Shown here piece by piece: positions 1-6,736 of a stretch of DNA of 9,667 nt (its first letter is position 1; every line of letters starts with the position of its first letter). Under the pieces are notes generated by a model that was given only the letters and a program-made list of their open reading frames with translations, ran no database searches and was not told the origin of the DNA. This stretch comes from Clostridiales bacterium. GTDB taxonomy: Bacteria > Bacillota_A > Clostridia > Saccharofermentanales > Saccharofermentanaceae. Both the position numbers and the translations under genes were made by a program. Location of the stretch: the NCBI GenBank assembly GCA_017649745.1, contig JAGCGE010000224.1, positions 1 through 9,667 on the forward strand, in the 5' to 3' direction.

Positions 1-15
1 GATAAGGGCCTTGAT

Positions 16-1113
16 ATGGAGTATGAAGTTTATGACAGGGATTCTACAAGAGATGCTACGATCGGTTCACAATGGCAAGATACTAGATATGAGAGCTTTG
101 TCTGTAGTGAGCAATACGGTGTAAAAAGAAAGATAAGCAAAGCCGGAAGAATAATGTATTCCGACAAAAAGCGCAACATCTTATATACGACCATAACAGA
201 TGTGATATCAGGCGTTCATCCTGATGACGAGATCGTTTCGTGTCCGAATTGCGGTAATGTAAATACTATTGCTCAGATCCAGGGCGGATGTCCTTATTGC
301 GGCACTGTTTACAAGATGGATGATCTGTTTCCGAAGGTAACAGGCTATCATTTCATGGAAGATGTTGCTGTTGCAGGAAATGAACATAAGATCGGAATGG
401 CTCTTAGCATACTAATAACTGTGATAGTTTTGCAGATGATCATGTTTATTGCAGCATTAGTCAGGGGAGAAGCATTTGAGATTGAAACTATCCTTGCGTC
501 TGTCCTGATGATTCCTTTGGGAGCACTATTTGGTTATTTCTTCTATGGAATCTTTCTTCTGGTAAGACTTTTTTCTATCGGACCAAGACAGTCTGCAGGT
601 AAATGGGGAACGATCGGCTCCAGAAAGAATTTTGAGCAGAGGATGAAAGCTATTTCACCTGAATTCTCTTTTGAGTATTTCACGAGCAAAGCCACTTCTC
701 TCATCAAGACTGCCGTATATGCTCCGAACGAACAGGATCTGATGTTTTACAAAGGACAGCCTCTGGATCCTCAGTTTAAGAATATAATAGATATGAACTA
801 CGGTGGAGCTTTGGGTTTAGCTGATTTCAGAGATGAATACGGCAAAGTAGTCGTTACTACAGATGCATTCTTCGACGTGTTGTATGCTGAAGGTGACAGC
901 ATAGTCAACAGACGCGAAGTATTCAAGGCTGTATTCCAGAGAAGGACTGATATTCCTGTTAATATGCAATTCTCAATGGCCATGATACAGTGCCCTTCAT
1001 GTGGAAGCAGTTTTAATGCTATTAAGAACAAGTATTGCCCGTCCTGCGGAACAGAATATAATATCGAATCTCAGGATTGGATCTTGACTGAGTTGTGCCG
1101 TAAGTATGCATGA
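16..1113 (+). CDS. Zinc-ribbon, two-TM, Tim44-like domain protein (5' end uncertain)
   Basis: This is a membrane protein with three visible parts. A CxxC...CxxC zinc ribbon lies at about residues 76-95 (C76, C79, C92, C95). Two hydrophobic segments at about 126-150 and 155-187 probably form a hairpin in the membrane. A soluble region from about 205 resembles the Tim44-like fold and ends in a second zinc ribbon (C326, C329, C341, C344). The family is common in Firmicutes, but its exact role is not established and I assign none. The frame is open from base 1 with no upstream stop. The ATG at 16 has only a modest AAGGG eight bases before it, so the true protein may begin upstream of the window. 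A strong terminator follows, so the gene ends its transcription unit. The domain architecture is clear; the function is unknown. Confidence 0.75.
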   Translation: MEYEVYDRDSTRDATIGSQWQDTRYESFVCSEQYGVKRKISKAGRIMYSDKKRNILYTTITDVISGVHPDDEIVSCPNCGNVNTIAQIQGGCPYCGTVYKMDDLFPKVTGYHFMEDVAVAGNEHKIGMALSILITVIVLQMIMFIAALVRGEAFEIETILASVLMIPLGALFGYFFYGIFLLVRLFSIGPRQSAGKWGTIGSRKNFEQRMKAISPEFSFEYFTSKATSLIKTAVYAPNEQDLMFYKGQPLDPQFKNIIDMNYGGALGLADFRDEYGKVVVTTDAFFDVLYAEGDSIVNRREVFKAVFQRRTDIPVNMQFSMAMIQCPSCGSSFNAIKNKYCPSCGTEYNIESQDWILTELCRKYA

Positions 1114-1137
1114 TCACAATTTCTTTGGTTAATCGAC

Positions 1138-1167
1138 TGGCGGGGAATTACCCCGCCATTTCTTTTT
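1138..1167 (+). terminator. Rho-independent terminator after the zinc-ribbon gene
   Basis: A perfect 8-bp GC-rich stem, TGGCGGGG (1138-1145) with CCCCGCCA (1151-1158), encloses an AATTA loop. It is followed directly by a T-rich tract (TTTCTTTTT). It begins 24 bases after the stop codon at 1113. This separates the first gene from the PPK2 gene. Confidence 0.92.
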
Positions 1168-1206
1168 CTGTCAGTGTAAGCGATTTATCAGCAATTGTAT
1201 GGACAT

Positions 1207-1233
1207 TTGTCTGCAAAGGTATCAAAATATAAT
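1207..1233 (+). promoter_or_regulatory. Possible sigma-A promoter for the PPK2 gene
   Basis: A perfect TATAAT box at 1228-1233 lies in an AT-rich stretch between the upstream terminator and the PPK2 start. The best -35 candidate is TTGTCT (1207-1212), which is weak and sits at a short 15-bp spacing. The -10 box and its position are the main support. Predicted transcription start is near 1240, giving a leader of about 75 bases. Confidence 0.4.
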
Positions 1234-1303
1234 CACATAATTATATGAATTGCCTGTGCAATAAATTATATACAGTAGAGATGGACCACAACAGACGTAT
1301 CCG

Positions 1304-1311
1304 AAAGGAGG
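1304..1311 (+). promoter_or_regulatory. Ribosome binding site that fixes the PPK2 start
   Basis: AAAGGAGG ends five bases before the ATG at 1317. The longer in-frame start at 1245 has no comparable site, so this Shine-Dalgarno decides in favour of 1317. Confidence 0.9.
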
Positions 1312-1316
1312 CCGAC

Positions 1317-2789
1317 ATGTTAAAGGATCTTATCAGAACAGAACGTATGTCAGATGATGAACTCAGGACTAAGATCGGAGAGGAGAGGGATCACCTATTC
1401 TCCTTGCAGATAAAGATAAAAGATGCGAAGCTTCCAGTAATGGTCATCTTTGAAGGCTGGAATGCCGCAGGTAAGGGTGGGATCATCAGGACAGTCATCA
1501 AGAATATCGACCAGAGATTTTTTAAGATTGCAACGATGGACAGGCAGCCTAGCGAAGAAGAAAAGAGATACCCATTCCTCTATAGGTTTATGAAGGAAAT
1601 ACCGGAGGCTGGAAAGTTCCGTTTGTTTGACACCTGTTGGATGGAAGAGGTGGTTGATGGTGTGATCGACGGGACACTTTCTGAAGAGGATTACAAAAAG
1701 CGTGTTCATTCCATCAATGTCCTTGAAAGACAACTTTGTGATAACGGATATCTAGTTATTAAGTTCTTCCTGCATATTTCCAAAAAGGAACAGAAGAAAC
1801 GCCTGGAGAAACTGAGTAGTGACAAGGATACCAAGTGGCGTGTTGACAGTGAAGACCTGTTCCAGAATAAGAATTATGACAAGTTCCTTGATATGTATGA
1901 AAGATACTTGGATGATACCAATACATCCAGAACACCTTGGTATATCATAGATGCCGAGAACAAGAAGATGACTGAACTTCAGGTTCTTAGTTTCCTGAAC
2001 CAGGGTATCGATATTGCACTAACAAACCAGAAGATGAATGTGCCGATCCTTCAGAATACTTTTCCTATGCATAAGATACCGAAACTTTCAGATATACCGC
2101 TGGACGACAAGGTTCTGACAGATGAAGAGTATGAAGCAGAACTCGAAAGTCTGCAGAAGGAATTAAGTGATCTCGGCAATAAGATCTACAGAAAAAAGAT
2201 CCCTGTTATTATTGCATACGAAGGCTGGGATGCCGCAGGAAAAGGCGGAAACATTAAAAGGATCACAGAAGCATTGGATCCGAGAGATTATGTAGTCGAG
2301 CCTATCGCCAGTCCGGAGCCTCACGAAAAGGTAAGACATTATCTCTGGAGATTCTGGACGAGACTTCCTAAGACTGGTCATATCACTATATTTGACCGTA
2401 CCTGGTACGGCAGAGTTATGGTGGAAAGAATAGAGGGATTCTGCTCTGAAAATGATTGGAAACGTGCCTACAACGAAATTAATGAGTTTGAAAAAGAACT
2501 ATCCGATTGGGGCGCGGTGATCATTAAATTCTGGGTACAGATCGACAAGGATACCCAGATGGAGAGATTCAATGACAGGCAGAATACTCCTGAAAAGCAG
2601 TGGAAGATCACCGATGAGGACTGGAGAAACAGAGAGAAATGGGATCTTTATGAGACTGCCATAGACGAAATGATGGAAAAGACGAGCACCGCTTTTGCAC
2701 CGTGGTATGTGCTGGAATCTGTGGACAAGAAATATGCCAGGATCAAGGCGTTGAAGATCGTGATCGAGGAGATAAAAAAGCGACTGTGA
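1317..2789 (+). CDS. pap: Polyphosphate:AMP phosphotransferase, two-domain class II PPK2
   Basis: The enzyme transfers phosphate from inorganic polyphosphate to AMP, giving ADP; it is cytoplasmic and links polyphosphate stores to nucleotide balance. The 490-residue protein is two fused PPK2 P-loop domains, the usual class II layout. The C-terminal half has an intact Walker A (GWDAAGKGG, 303-311) and the lid/Walker B signature DRTWYGR (360-366). The N-terminal half keeps GWNAAGKGG (47-55), with Asn for the usual Asp, and has only D105-T-C-W where DRTWY is expected. It therefore looks catalytically degenerate, as known for this class, in which the C-terminal domain is the active one. The start at 1317 is chosen from the strong Shine-Dalgarno. 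The frame extends to an ATG at 1245, which would add 24 residues unlike the family. It appears to be monocistronic. Confidence 0.93.
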   Translation: MLKDLIRTERMSDDELRTKIGEERDHLFSLQIKIKDAKLPVMVIFEGWNAAGKGGIIRTVIKNIDQRFFKIATMDRQPSEEEKRYPFLYRFMKEIPEAGKFRLFDTCWMEEVVDGVIDGTLSEEDYKKRVHSINVLERQLCDNGYLVIKFFLHISKKEQKKRLEKLSSDKDTKWRVDSEDLFQNKNYDKFLDMYERYLDDTNTSRTPWYIIDAENKKMTELQVLSFLNQGIDIALTNQKMNVPILQNTFPMHKIPKLSDIPLDDKVLTDEEYEAELESLQKELSDLGNKIYRKKIPVIIAYEGWDAAGKGGNIKRITEALDPRDYVVEPIASPEPHEKVRHYLWRFWTRLPKTGHITIFDRTWYGRVMVERIEGFCSENDWKRAYNEINEFEKELSDWGAVIIKFWVQIDKDTQMERFNDRQNTPEKQWKITDEDWRNREKWDLYETAIDEMMEKTSTAFAPWYVLESVDKKYARIKALKIVIEEIKKRL

Positions 2790-2803
2790 TAAGATTAAGA
2801 TGA

Positions 2804-2837
2804 GTAATATGATAATAGTATAAGCAAAACATATTAC
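2804..2837. repeat. Perfect 8-bp inverted repeat upstream of the accessory operon
   Basis: GTAATATG (2804-2811) is repeated inverted as CATATTAC (2830-2837), separated by 18 bases that include GATAAT. There is no T-tract and the stem is AT-rich, so it is a poor terminator. It lies just before the predicted promoter and could be an operator. Chance is possible in such AT-rich DNA. Confidence 0.4.
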
Positions 2838-2843
2838 CTAATG

Positions 2844-2873
2844 ACGACACTATTTTGTATGTGCTGTTGTAAT
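2844..2873 (+). promoter_or_regulatory. Possible promoter of the accessory operon
   Basis: TGTAAT (2868-2873) is preceded by an extended -10 TGT (2865-2867). It lies 18 bp downstream of ACGACA (2844-2849), which matches four of six positions of TTGACA. It is the best candidate between the PPK2 stop and the GIY-YIG start, and it would leave a short leader of about 25 bases. Confidence 0.38.
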
Positions 2874-2894
2874 TTGTAAGGCTCAAAATAATTT

Positions 2895-2900
2895 GGAGGG
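2895..2900 (+). promoter_or_regulatory. Ribosome binding site of the GIY-YIG gene
   Basis: GGAGGG sits six bases before the ATG at 2907. It is a strong site and supports this start. Confidence 0.85.
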
Positions 2901-2906
2901 TGCATT

Positions 2907-3176
2907 ATGAAGGAACAAGGTGTTATATATATTCTTACTAATCCGTCTTTCCCTGAATATGTAAAGATAGGATATGCTGATGATCTTGACAAACGCCTTA
3001 AACAACTTAATCAAAGCGCATGCATCCCTTTTGCTTTTAGAGTATATGCAATCTACGAAGTATATGAAAGACTTCAAGATAAAGCTATTCACAATATGAT
3101 TGATAGTATTAATCCTAATCTTCGAGCTATTGAGACATTTGATGGGAAGAAACGAAAAAAAGAATTTTTGCTATGA
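2907..3176 (+). CDS. GIY-YIG nuclease-like domain (T5orf172/MUG113 type), split from the DUF5655 half
   Basis: The 89 residues look like a complete small GIY-YIG-type nuclease module. VIYILTN (6-12) stands for the GIY strand, YVKIG (18-22) for the YIG strand, and R30 for the conserved helix arginine. The segment D58-K-A-I-H62 lies where the family usually has Glu followed by Ala/Leu-His, so the metal-binding Glu may be Asp here. Proteins of this kind usually continue directly through an EFxAM-T-A-E/D-D-A-like stretch into a DUF5655 domain. Here the frame stops at 3176, while the continuation is present one frame back, starting with the ATG at 3173 (ATGA overlap). The stop is therefore probably a frameshift, programmed or mutational, rather than the natural end. 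It is the first gene of the accessory group; DNA cleavage is inferred from the fold only. Confidence 0.8.
   Translation: MKEQGVIYILTNPSFPEYVKIGYADDLDKRLKQLNQSACIPFAFRVYAIYEVYERLQDKAIHNMIDSINPNLRAIETFDGKKRKKEFLL
3155..3161 (+). other. Candidate -1 slippery heptamer A AAA AAA
   Basis: Seven A residues lie in the zero frame as A AAA AAA followed by G. This is the pattern used for programmed -1 frameshifting in bacterial transposase and dnaX-like genes. The zero-frame stop TGA is only 13 bases downstream (3174-3176), and the needed frame is -1. A GGGAAG Shine-Dalgarno-like sequence lies at 3144-3149. A second homopolymer, T5 (3165-3169), offers an alternative slip or deletion site and gives the more family-like join (E-F-F-A-M). 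The site is visible; its use is inferred. Confidence 0.4.
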
Positions 3177-3661
3177 CTGCTGATGATGCTTTTTCAATTC
3201 TTGAGACTATTGCCAAGATAAGTGGAACTACAGGAAGATTAAAAAGAATGACCCCTGAAGGACATGAGATCTTGGATGAGAAATTAGCAGAAGAAGTCGA
3301 GAGTAATGTTGCTTATTCGGAAGATTTTTTTCTAAATAGGGCCGATAACAATATTAAAGAATTATATCTTAGACTTCGAGGTATACTTACTAGCTTAGAT
3401 GGCGTCGTAGTAGAACCTAAAAAACTGTACATTGCGTTTAAAGTCTCCCGAAACTTTGTAGATATCGAGGTTCAAAAGCATACATTAAAGTTATTTGTTA
3501 ACATGAGAAAAGGAACATTGAAAGATCCTGATTCGATAACGGATGATGTTTCTGATATAGGCCATTGGGGTAATGGTGATTATCGTATTTTCCTTAACAA
3601 TGCCGACAATCTTGATGCTGTTATTAATTTGATAGAACAATCATATAATTCAAATAAATAG
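3173..3661 (+). CDS. DUF5655-domain protein, probable C-terminal half of the GIY-YIG protein
   Basis: The 162-residue frame starts with M-T-A-D-D-A-F, which resembles an internal junction of longer GIY-YIG/DUF5655 proteins rather than a natural N-terminus. From about residue 60 it matches the DUF5655 pattern: KKLYIAFK, then RNFVDIEVQ, a KLFVNM strand and the D-V-S-D-I-G-H-W-G-N-G-D-Y block near the end. DUF5655 is of unknown function and often accompanies nuclease domains. There is no good Shine-Dalgarno at normal spacing before the ATG at 3173. Translation would thus depend on -1 frameshifting or on reinitiation at the ATGA overlap. If neither occurs, this is a disrupted fragment. In the frame-restored form the combined protein would be about 250 residues (2907-3661). 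Confidence 0.75.
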   Translation: MTADDAFSILETIAKISGTTGRLKRMTPEGHEILDEKLAEEVESNVAYSEDFFLNRADNNIKELYLRLRGILTSLDGVVVEPKKLYIAFKVSRNFVDIEVQKHTLKLFVNMRKGTLKDPDSITDDVSDIGHWGNGDYRIFLNNADNLDAVINLIEQSYNSNK

Positions 3662-3678
3662 TTTTGATATGTGATAAT
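3649..3678 (+). promoter_or_regulatory. Possible internal promoter before the DUF6361 gene
   Basis: An extended -10, TGT plus GATAAT (3670-3678), lies 18 bp after TTCAAA (3649-3654), which matches four of six -35 positions. It overlaps an imperfect dyad at 3670-3693. It would let the three-gene group be expressed independently of the GIY-YIG genes. The elements are weak. Confidence 0.28.
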
Positions 3679-3693
3679 ACAAGTGTTATCATA
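3670..3693. repeat. Imperfect palindrome/hairpin just before the DUF6361 ribosome site
   Basis: TGTGATAATA (3670-3679) pairs with TGTTATCATA (3684-3693) around a four-base loop, with two G-T wobbles. The core TGATAA/TTATCA is perfect. It ends two bases before the GGGGGA ribosome site and overlaps the possible -10. It may be an operator, or an RNA hairpin that tunes translation. Confidence 0.45.
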
Positions 3694-3707
3694 CGGGGGA
3701 ATTGAAA

Positions 3708-4901
3708 TTGCAGCTGGGTTGGATTGATTTTTCAAAAGATGAAAGGAATAAGGTTCTAAGTGTAATCCACCTGCTTGATGAACCGGGTGCTGTTGATGAG
3801 CTTGGAATTGGAGCTATCCGAGATGCTTTTGCTGATTTCTTTTTCCCAGGAACTTCAACCGTTCAGACGCGTGCTAAGTATTTCCTTGTTGTTCCTTATC
3901 TCCTTCAAGAAGCATGCTCAGGTAATTATGGCACTGAAGCTAATAATATAATTCGACGTATTGATTATGAAGAACGCAAGTGTCGTGATATTTTCCTTAA
4001 GACTAGTTCCGATGGTGTAATCGGAAGCCTTGTGCCCCAATCATGGGTGCAAAGAACTCCGTTAAGCATCTACTGGACTGGATTAAAGAGATTAGGGATC
4101 ATTACAGAAGACGTTTCTTTGAGAGAACTAATCCAACAGTCTCTTTTGCAAAAATCGTTGAAGAAGGCTAAGGAATTCGGTAACCGTGACAAAGAAGCTG
4201 AAGAAAACGAGAAAGATGATTTTGATGCCGGGGATATATCGTCATTCCACTTTTTGAATATTGGAGATGCGTATAAGAGCGATTGGCGTGATGACCTAAC
4301 AATTGAGCTCGAACCATACGAAGCTTCATTCCTAAGAGGCCAGATTATACGCAGCCAAAGTAAAACGCTGTTTGCATATATACTTAAGAATAATGTGCCA
4401 ATCGAACAATATAGCTCCATTGCTGCTCTTTCTGAGGATATTGTTAATGATGTCGAACCGGATTTGGCTGAAATGATGAAGCTAGCCAATGATTTCAACA
4501 ACTTAGTTTCTATCATAACCACAAGATTTAACTTGATAGTTTCTCAGGGCGAGAATGTCGATGCTGTCTCGAAGTGGAAAGAAATGTCAGGAGATCTTAG
4601 ACGTAGATCGACTGTTGATCTTAAGCAAATATATACTCGGTTGGATATAAAGAATGTGAAGCTTCGCGTTTTCTTATCAAGAGTTCAAGAGGCGATTTGG
4701 GCTGGAAATATAGATGTGGTTGATGATCTGATCATTGATCGTGAAGTCAGAATTAAAGGAGCAAGCAGAGCAAAAACAAAGCATTCTGGTCAATATCGTA
4801 CAGATATTTGGATCGGAATTAACAAATTGGACTATAGATTCACTTCTGCCAAAAGAATAATCGTTGACATTATGAATGCGGAGGGTAAAGGAAATGTTTG
4901 A
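3708..4901 (+). CDS. DUF6361-family protein
   Basis: The N-terminus LGWIDFS, followed by D-E-R and later FFFPGTSTVQTRAKYFL, is the recognisable DUF6361 signature. The length (397 residues) suits the family. No enzymatic motif, signal peptide or membrane segment is visible. A charged Lys/Glu/Asp-rich stretch lies at about residues 150-180. The function is unknown. These proteins tend to sit beside PLD-fold nucleases and helicases, as here, which suggests a partner or specificity subunit; that is inference. The start is a TTG at 3708, seven bases after GGGGGA (3695-3700). An in-frame TTG at 3702 is only one base from that site and so less likely. The 3' end overlaps the PLD gene by 8 bases, which points to translational coupling. 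Confidence 0.85.
   Translation: MQLGWIDFSKDERNKVLSVIHLLDEPGAVDELGIGAIRDAFADFFFPGTSTVQTRAKYFLVVPYLLQEACSGNYGTEANNIIRRIDYEERKCRDIFLKTSSDGVIGSLVPQSWVQRTPLSIYWTGLKRLGIITEDVSLRELIQQSLLQKSLKKAKEFGNRDKEAEENEKDDFDAGDISSFHFLNIGDAYKSDWRDDLTIELEPYEASFLRGQIIRSQSKTLFAYILKNNVPIEQYSSIAALSEDIVNDVEPDLAEMMKLANDFNNLVSIITTRFNLIVSQGENVDAVSKWKEMSGDLRRRSTVDLKQIYTRLDIKNVKLRVFLSRVQEAIWAGNIDVVDDLIIDREVRIKGASRAKTKHSGQYRTDIWIGINKLDYRFTSAKRIIVDIMNAEGKGNV
4880..4885 (+). promoter_or_regulatory. Ribosome binding site that decides the PLD start
   Basis: GGAGGG lies inside the end of the DUF6361 gene, eight bases before the ATG at 4894. The alternative in-frame ATG at 4876 lies upstream of this site and has no good Shine-Dalgarno of its own. 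Confidence 0.8.
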
Positions 4902-6726
4902 TCCGAAATCTTCCAAAGATAGAGTTAACTATGGTGAAGCACTTTTACCACCAATCGGCTATTCGCTTGAAAGAGCAGTAGGTACCACATATTCTCTTGA
5001 TCTTGAGACATTAACTGCTATTTCTATAGCTTTGGGGCTCGTTGAAGATACTGATAGCGAGTTGATGAACAATCCGATAGGAATGCTAAATGCCCTTCAG
5101 AAAGTGTCGGAAAAAATAGTTATATTCTGCGAAGCAGGACAGATAAAGATCCCGAATAAGGCAAATGCTTTATGCCTTATGCTAGAGAAAATGGTGGTTC
5201 CTGTTAAACTTCCCGGAGCAAGAAATCAGACTGGCTATCCAGCTTTTCATCCCAAAACATGGCTGCTTGAATATAGTAATTCTGAAGGCGAAAAGACATA
5301 TAGGTTTGTTGTTATGAGCAGAAACCTTACTTTCGATCATAGTTGGGATGTTGCGTGTGCATTGGATGGAGAAACTGTGGATTATGATGATGAGAACAGT
5401 TATCCAATACAGCAATTCCTTAAGTTTTTGAGAAAACAGTTAGATAAGGATTTGAACAATTATGAAAGGCAATACAAGGAACTATCATACTTTATAAAGA
5501 TTATAACAAAGGTTCAATTTGCTCAGGATAGCAAGTTTTCCTCTTTTGACTTAATGCCCTTGGGGATTAGTGAGAACGCCTATAATATGGCTTCTGACAG
5601 TCTTCTTAAAGACAATTTTCATGAACTTGTAGTGATGTCTCCTTTTATATCAGGAGGCGTTATATCTACGTTTAATGATTCTAGAAAGGATCTCACCGGA
5701 ACTCGAAGAACGCTTATAACACGCAAATCCGAACTCCCTAAGATTAGTCAGGGAAAGGCTTCCAATTTTGATGTATATGTGTTGAAGGATGATATAGTTG
5801 ATGGAGAAAGCGCTATATCTGAGGGTGACGACACATCTGAATATGAAGATATTACCAAGCAGGATATTCATGCCAAGTTGTTCATACGCCGCAAAAATGG
5901 TGATGTTGATTTATATCTTGGATCGATGAACGCAACATCAGCTGCTATCAGCTCTAATGTTGAAATGGTTTTGCGCCTCAAAACAAGACAACACATATTA
6001 AGTGGTGAGAAGTTTTTAACAGACATTATGGGTGAAGATCGCTCTGGAAAACGCAACCCATTTGAATTAGTAGAGATTGATGAGGGTTATGAAGAGGTTG
6101 AGTTGACGGCGCAGGATATAGTCGAACGTGTCATAAAAAGTGTTTGCCGCCTGAAAATGCATGCAAATGTAACACCCGATGATAATGGCAAGTTTACTCT
6201 CAGATTAACTGCTATATATGATAACTATTTTGATTGCATCATACGAATACGACCGTTAAGAGTTAAAAGTGGATACAAAGAACTCGCTAATACGCTTGTT
6301 TTCAGTAATCTTGACTCTCTTGAACTGTCGGAGTTTTATGCTGTTTCTGTTACAAAAGATGGTTGCACTTTAGAAAGAGTTATCATGATTCCTACTGAAG
6401 GAATACCAGAGGAACGTGATGCTGAAATCATTAAAAGTGTCATAAACAATAGAAGAGCCTTTATTGAGTACGTTGCTTTTGTTTTGGGCGATGATTATGT
6501 CCAATCTTTCTTGGAGAATAAGAAGTCAGCTGGAGAAAATGGCAACTGGGAAAGCGGAGAACTAGTTCCAGCAGTTTATGAAAAAATGCTAAAAGCTTCC
6601 GTGTCAAATCCAGAACGCATCAAAGAGATTCAGTACATTACACGAGTTATTGAGGATGACCTGATTATTCCGAAAGAGTTTACCGAGATGTATAAGGTGT
6701 TCTGCGATACTTTAGGAATCAAGTAG
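4894..6726 (+). CDS. Phospholipase-D-fold protein with two HxK motifs, likely nuclease
   Basis: The 610-residue protein carries two HKD-like half sites. The first is F-H119-P-K121 followed by S142-R-N144. The second is H326-A-K328-LFI followed by G343-S-M-N346. This HxK...(G/S)xxN arrangement is that of the PLD superfamily, where two half sites form one active centre with a covalent phosphohistidine. There is no signal peptide or membrane segment. With a DUF6361 partner before it and a helicase after it, nucleic acid cleavage is more likely than lipid hydrolysis. The C-terminal 220 residues have no motif I recognise. The start at 4894 is preferred over 4876 because of the GGAGGG site; translation is coupled to the upstream gene by overlap. 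Both half sites look intact, so this gene by itself appears functional. Confidence 0.85.
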   Translation: MFDPKSSKDRVNYGEALLPPIGYSLERAVGTTYSLDLETLTAISIALGLVEDTDSELMNNPIGMLNALQKVSEKIVIFCEAGQIKIPNKANALCLMLEKMVVPVKLPGARNQTGYPAFHPKTWLLEYSNSEGEKTYRFVVMSRNLTFDHSWDVACALDGETVDYDDENSYPIQQFLKFLRKQLDKDLNNYERQYKELSYFIKIITKVQFAQDSKFSSFDLMPLGISENAYNMASDSLLKDNFHELVVMSPFISGGVISTFNDSRKDLTGTRRTLITRKSELPKISQGKASNFDVYVLKDDIVDGESAISEGDDTSEYEDITKQDIHAKLFIRRKNGDVDLYLGSMNATSAAISSNVEMVLRLKTRQHILSGEKFLTDIMGEDRSGKRNPFELVEIDEGYEEVELTAQDIVERVIKSVCRLKMHANVTPDDNGKFTLRLTAIYDNYFDCIIRIRPLRVKSGYKELANTLVFSNLDSLELSEFYAVSVTKDGCTLERVIMIPTEGIPEERDAEIIKSVINNRRAFIEYVAFVLGDDYVQSFLENKKSAGENGNWESGELVPAVYEKMLKASVSNPERIKEIQYITRVIEDDLIIPKEFTEMYKVFCDTLGIK

Positions 6727-6736
6727 GAACTGTTAT

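Noticed and set aside
1245..1316. Longer N-terminus for PPK2 starting at 1245
   Set aside because: There is no ribosome site at 1245, the residues look non-family-like (Cys-rich start), and a near-perfect site precedes 1317.
1395..1733. 112-residue minus-strand frame within the PPK2 gene
   Set aside because: It is antisense to the conserved P-loop region of PPK2; no independent coding signal is visible.
2804..2837. Intrinsic terminator for the PPK2 gene
   Set aside because: The stem is AT-rich with an 18-base loop and no following T-run, so it is better described as a neutral inverted repeat or operator.
4070..4522. 150-residue open frame on the minus strand inside the DUF6361 gene
   Set aside because: It lies wholly antisense to a well-supported family gene, is Ser-rich from reverse-reading common codons, has no recognisable motif and no ribosome site.
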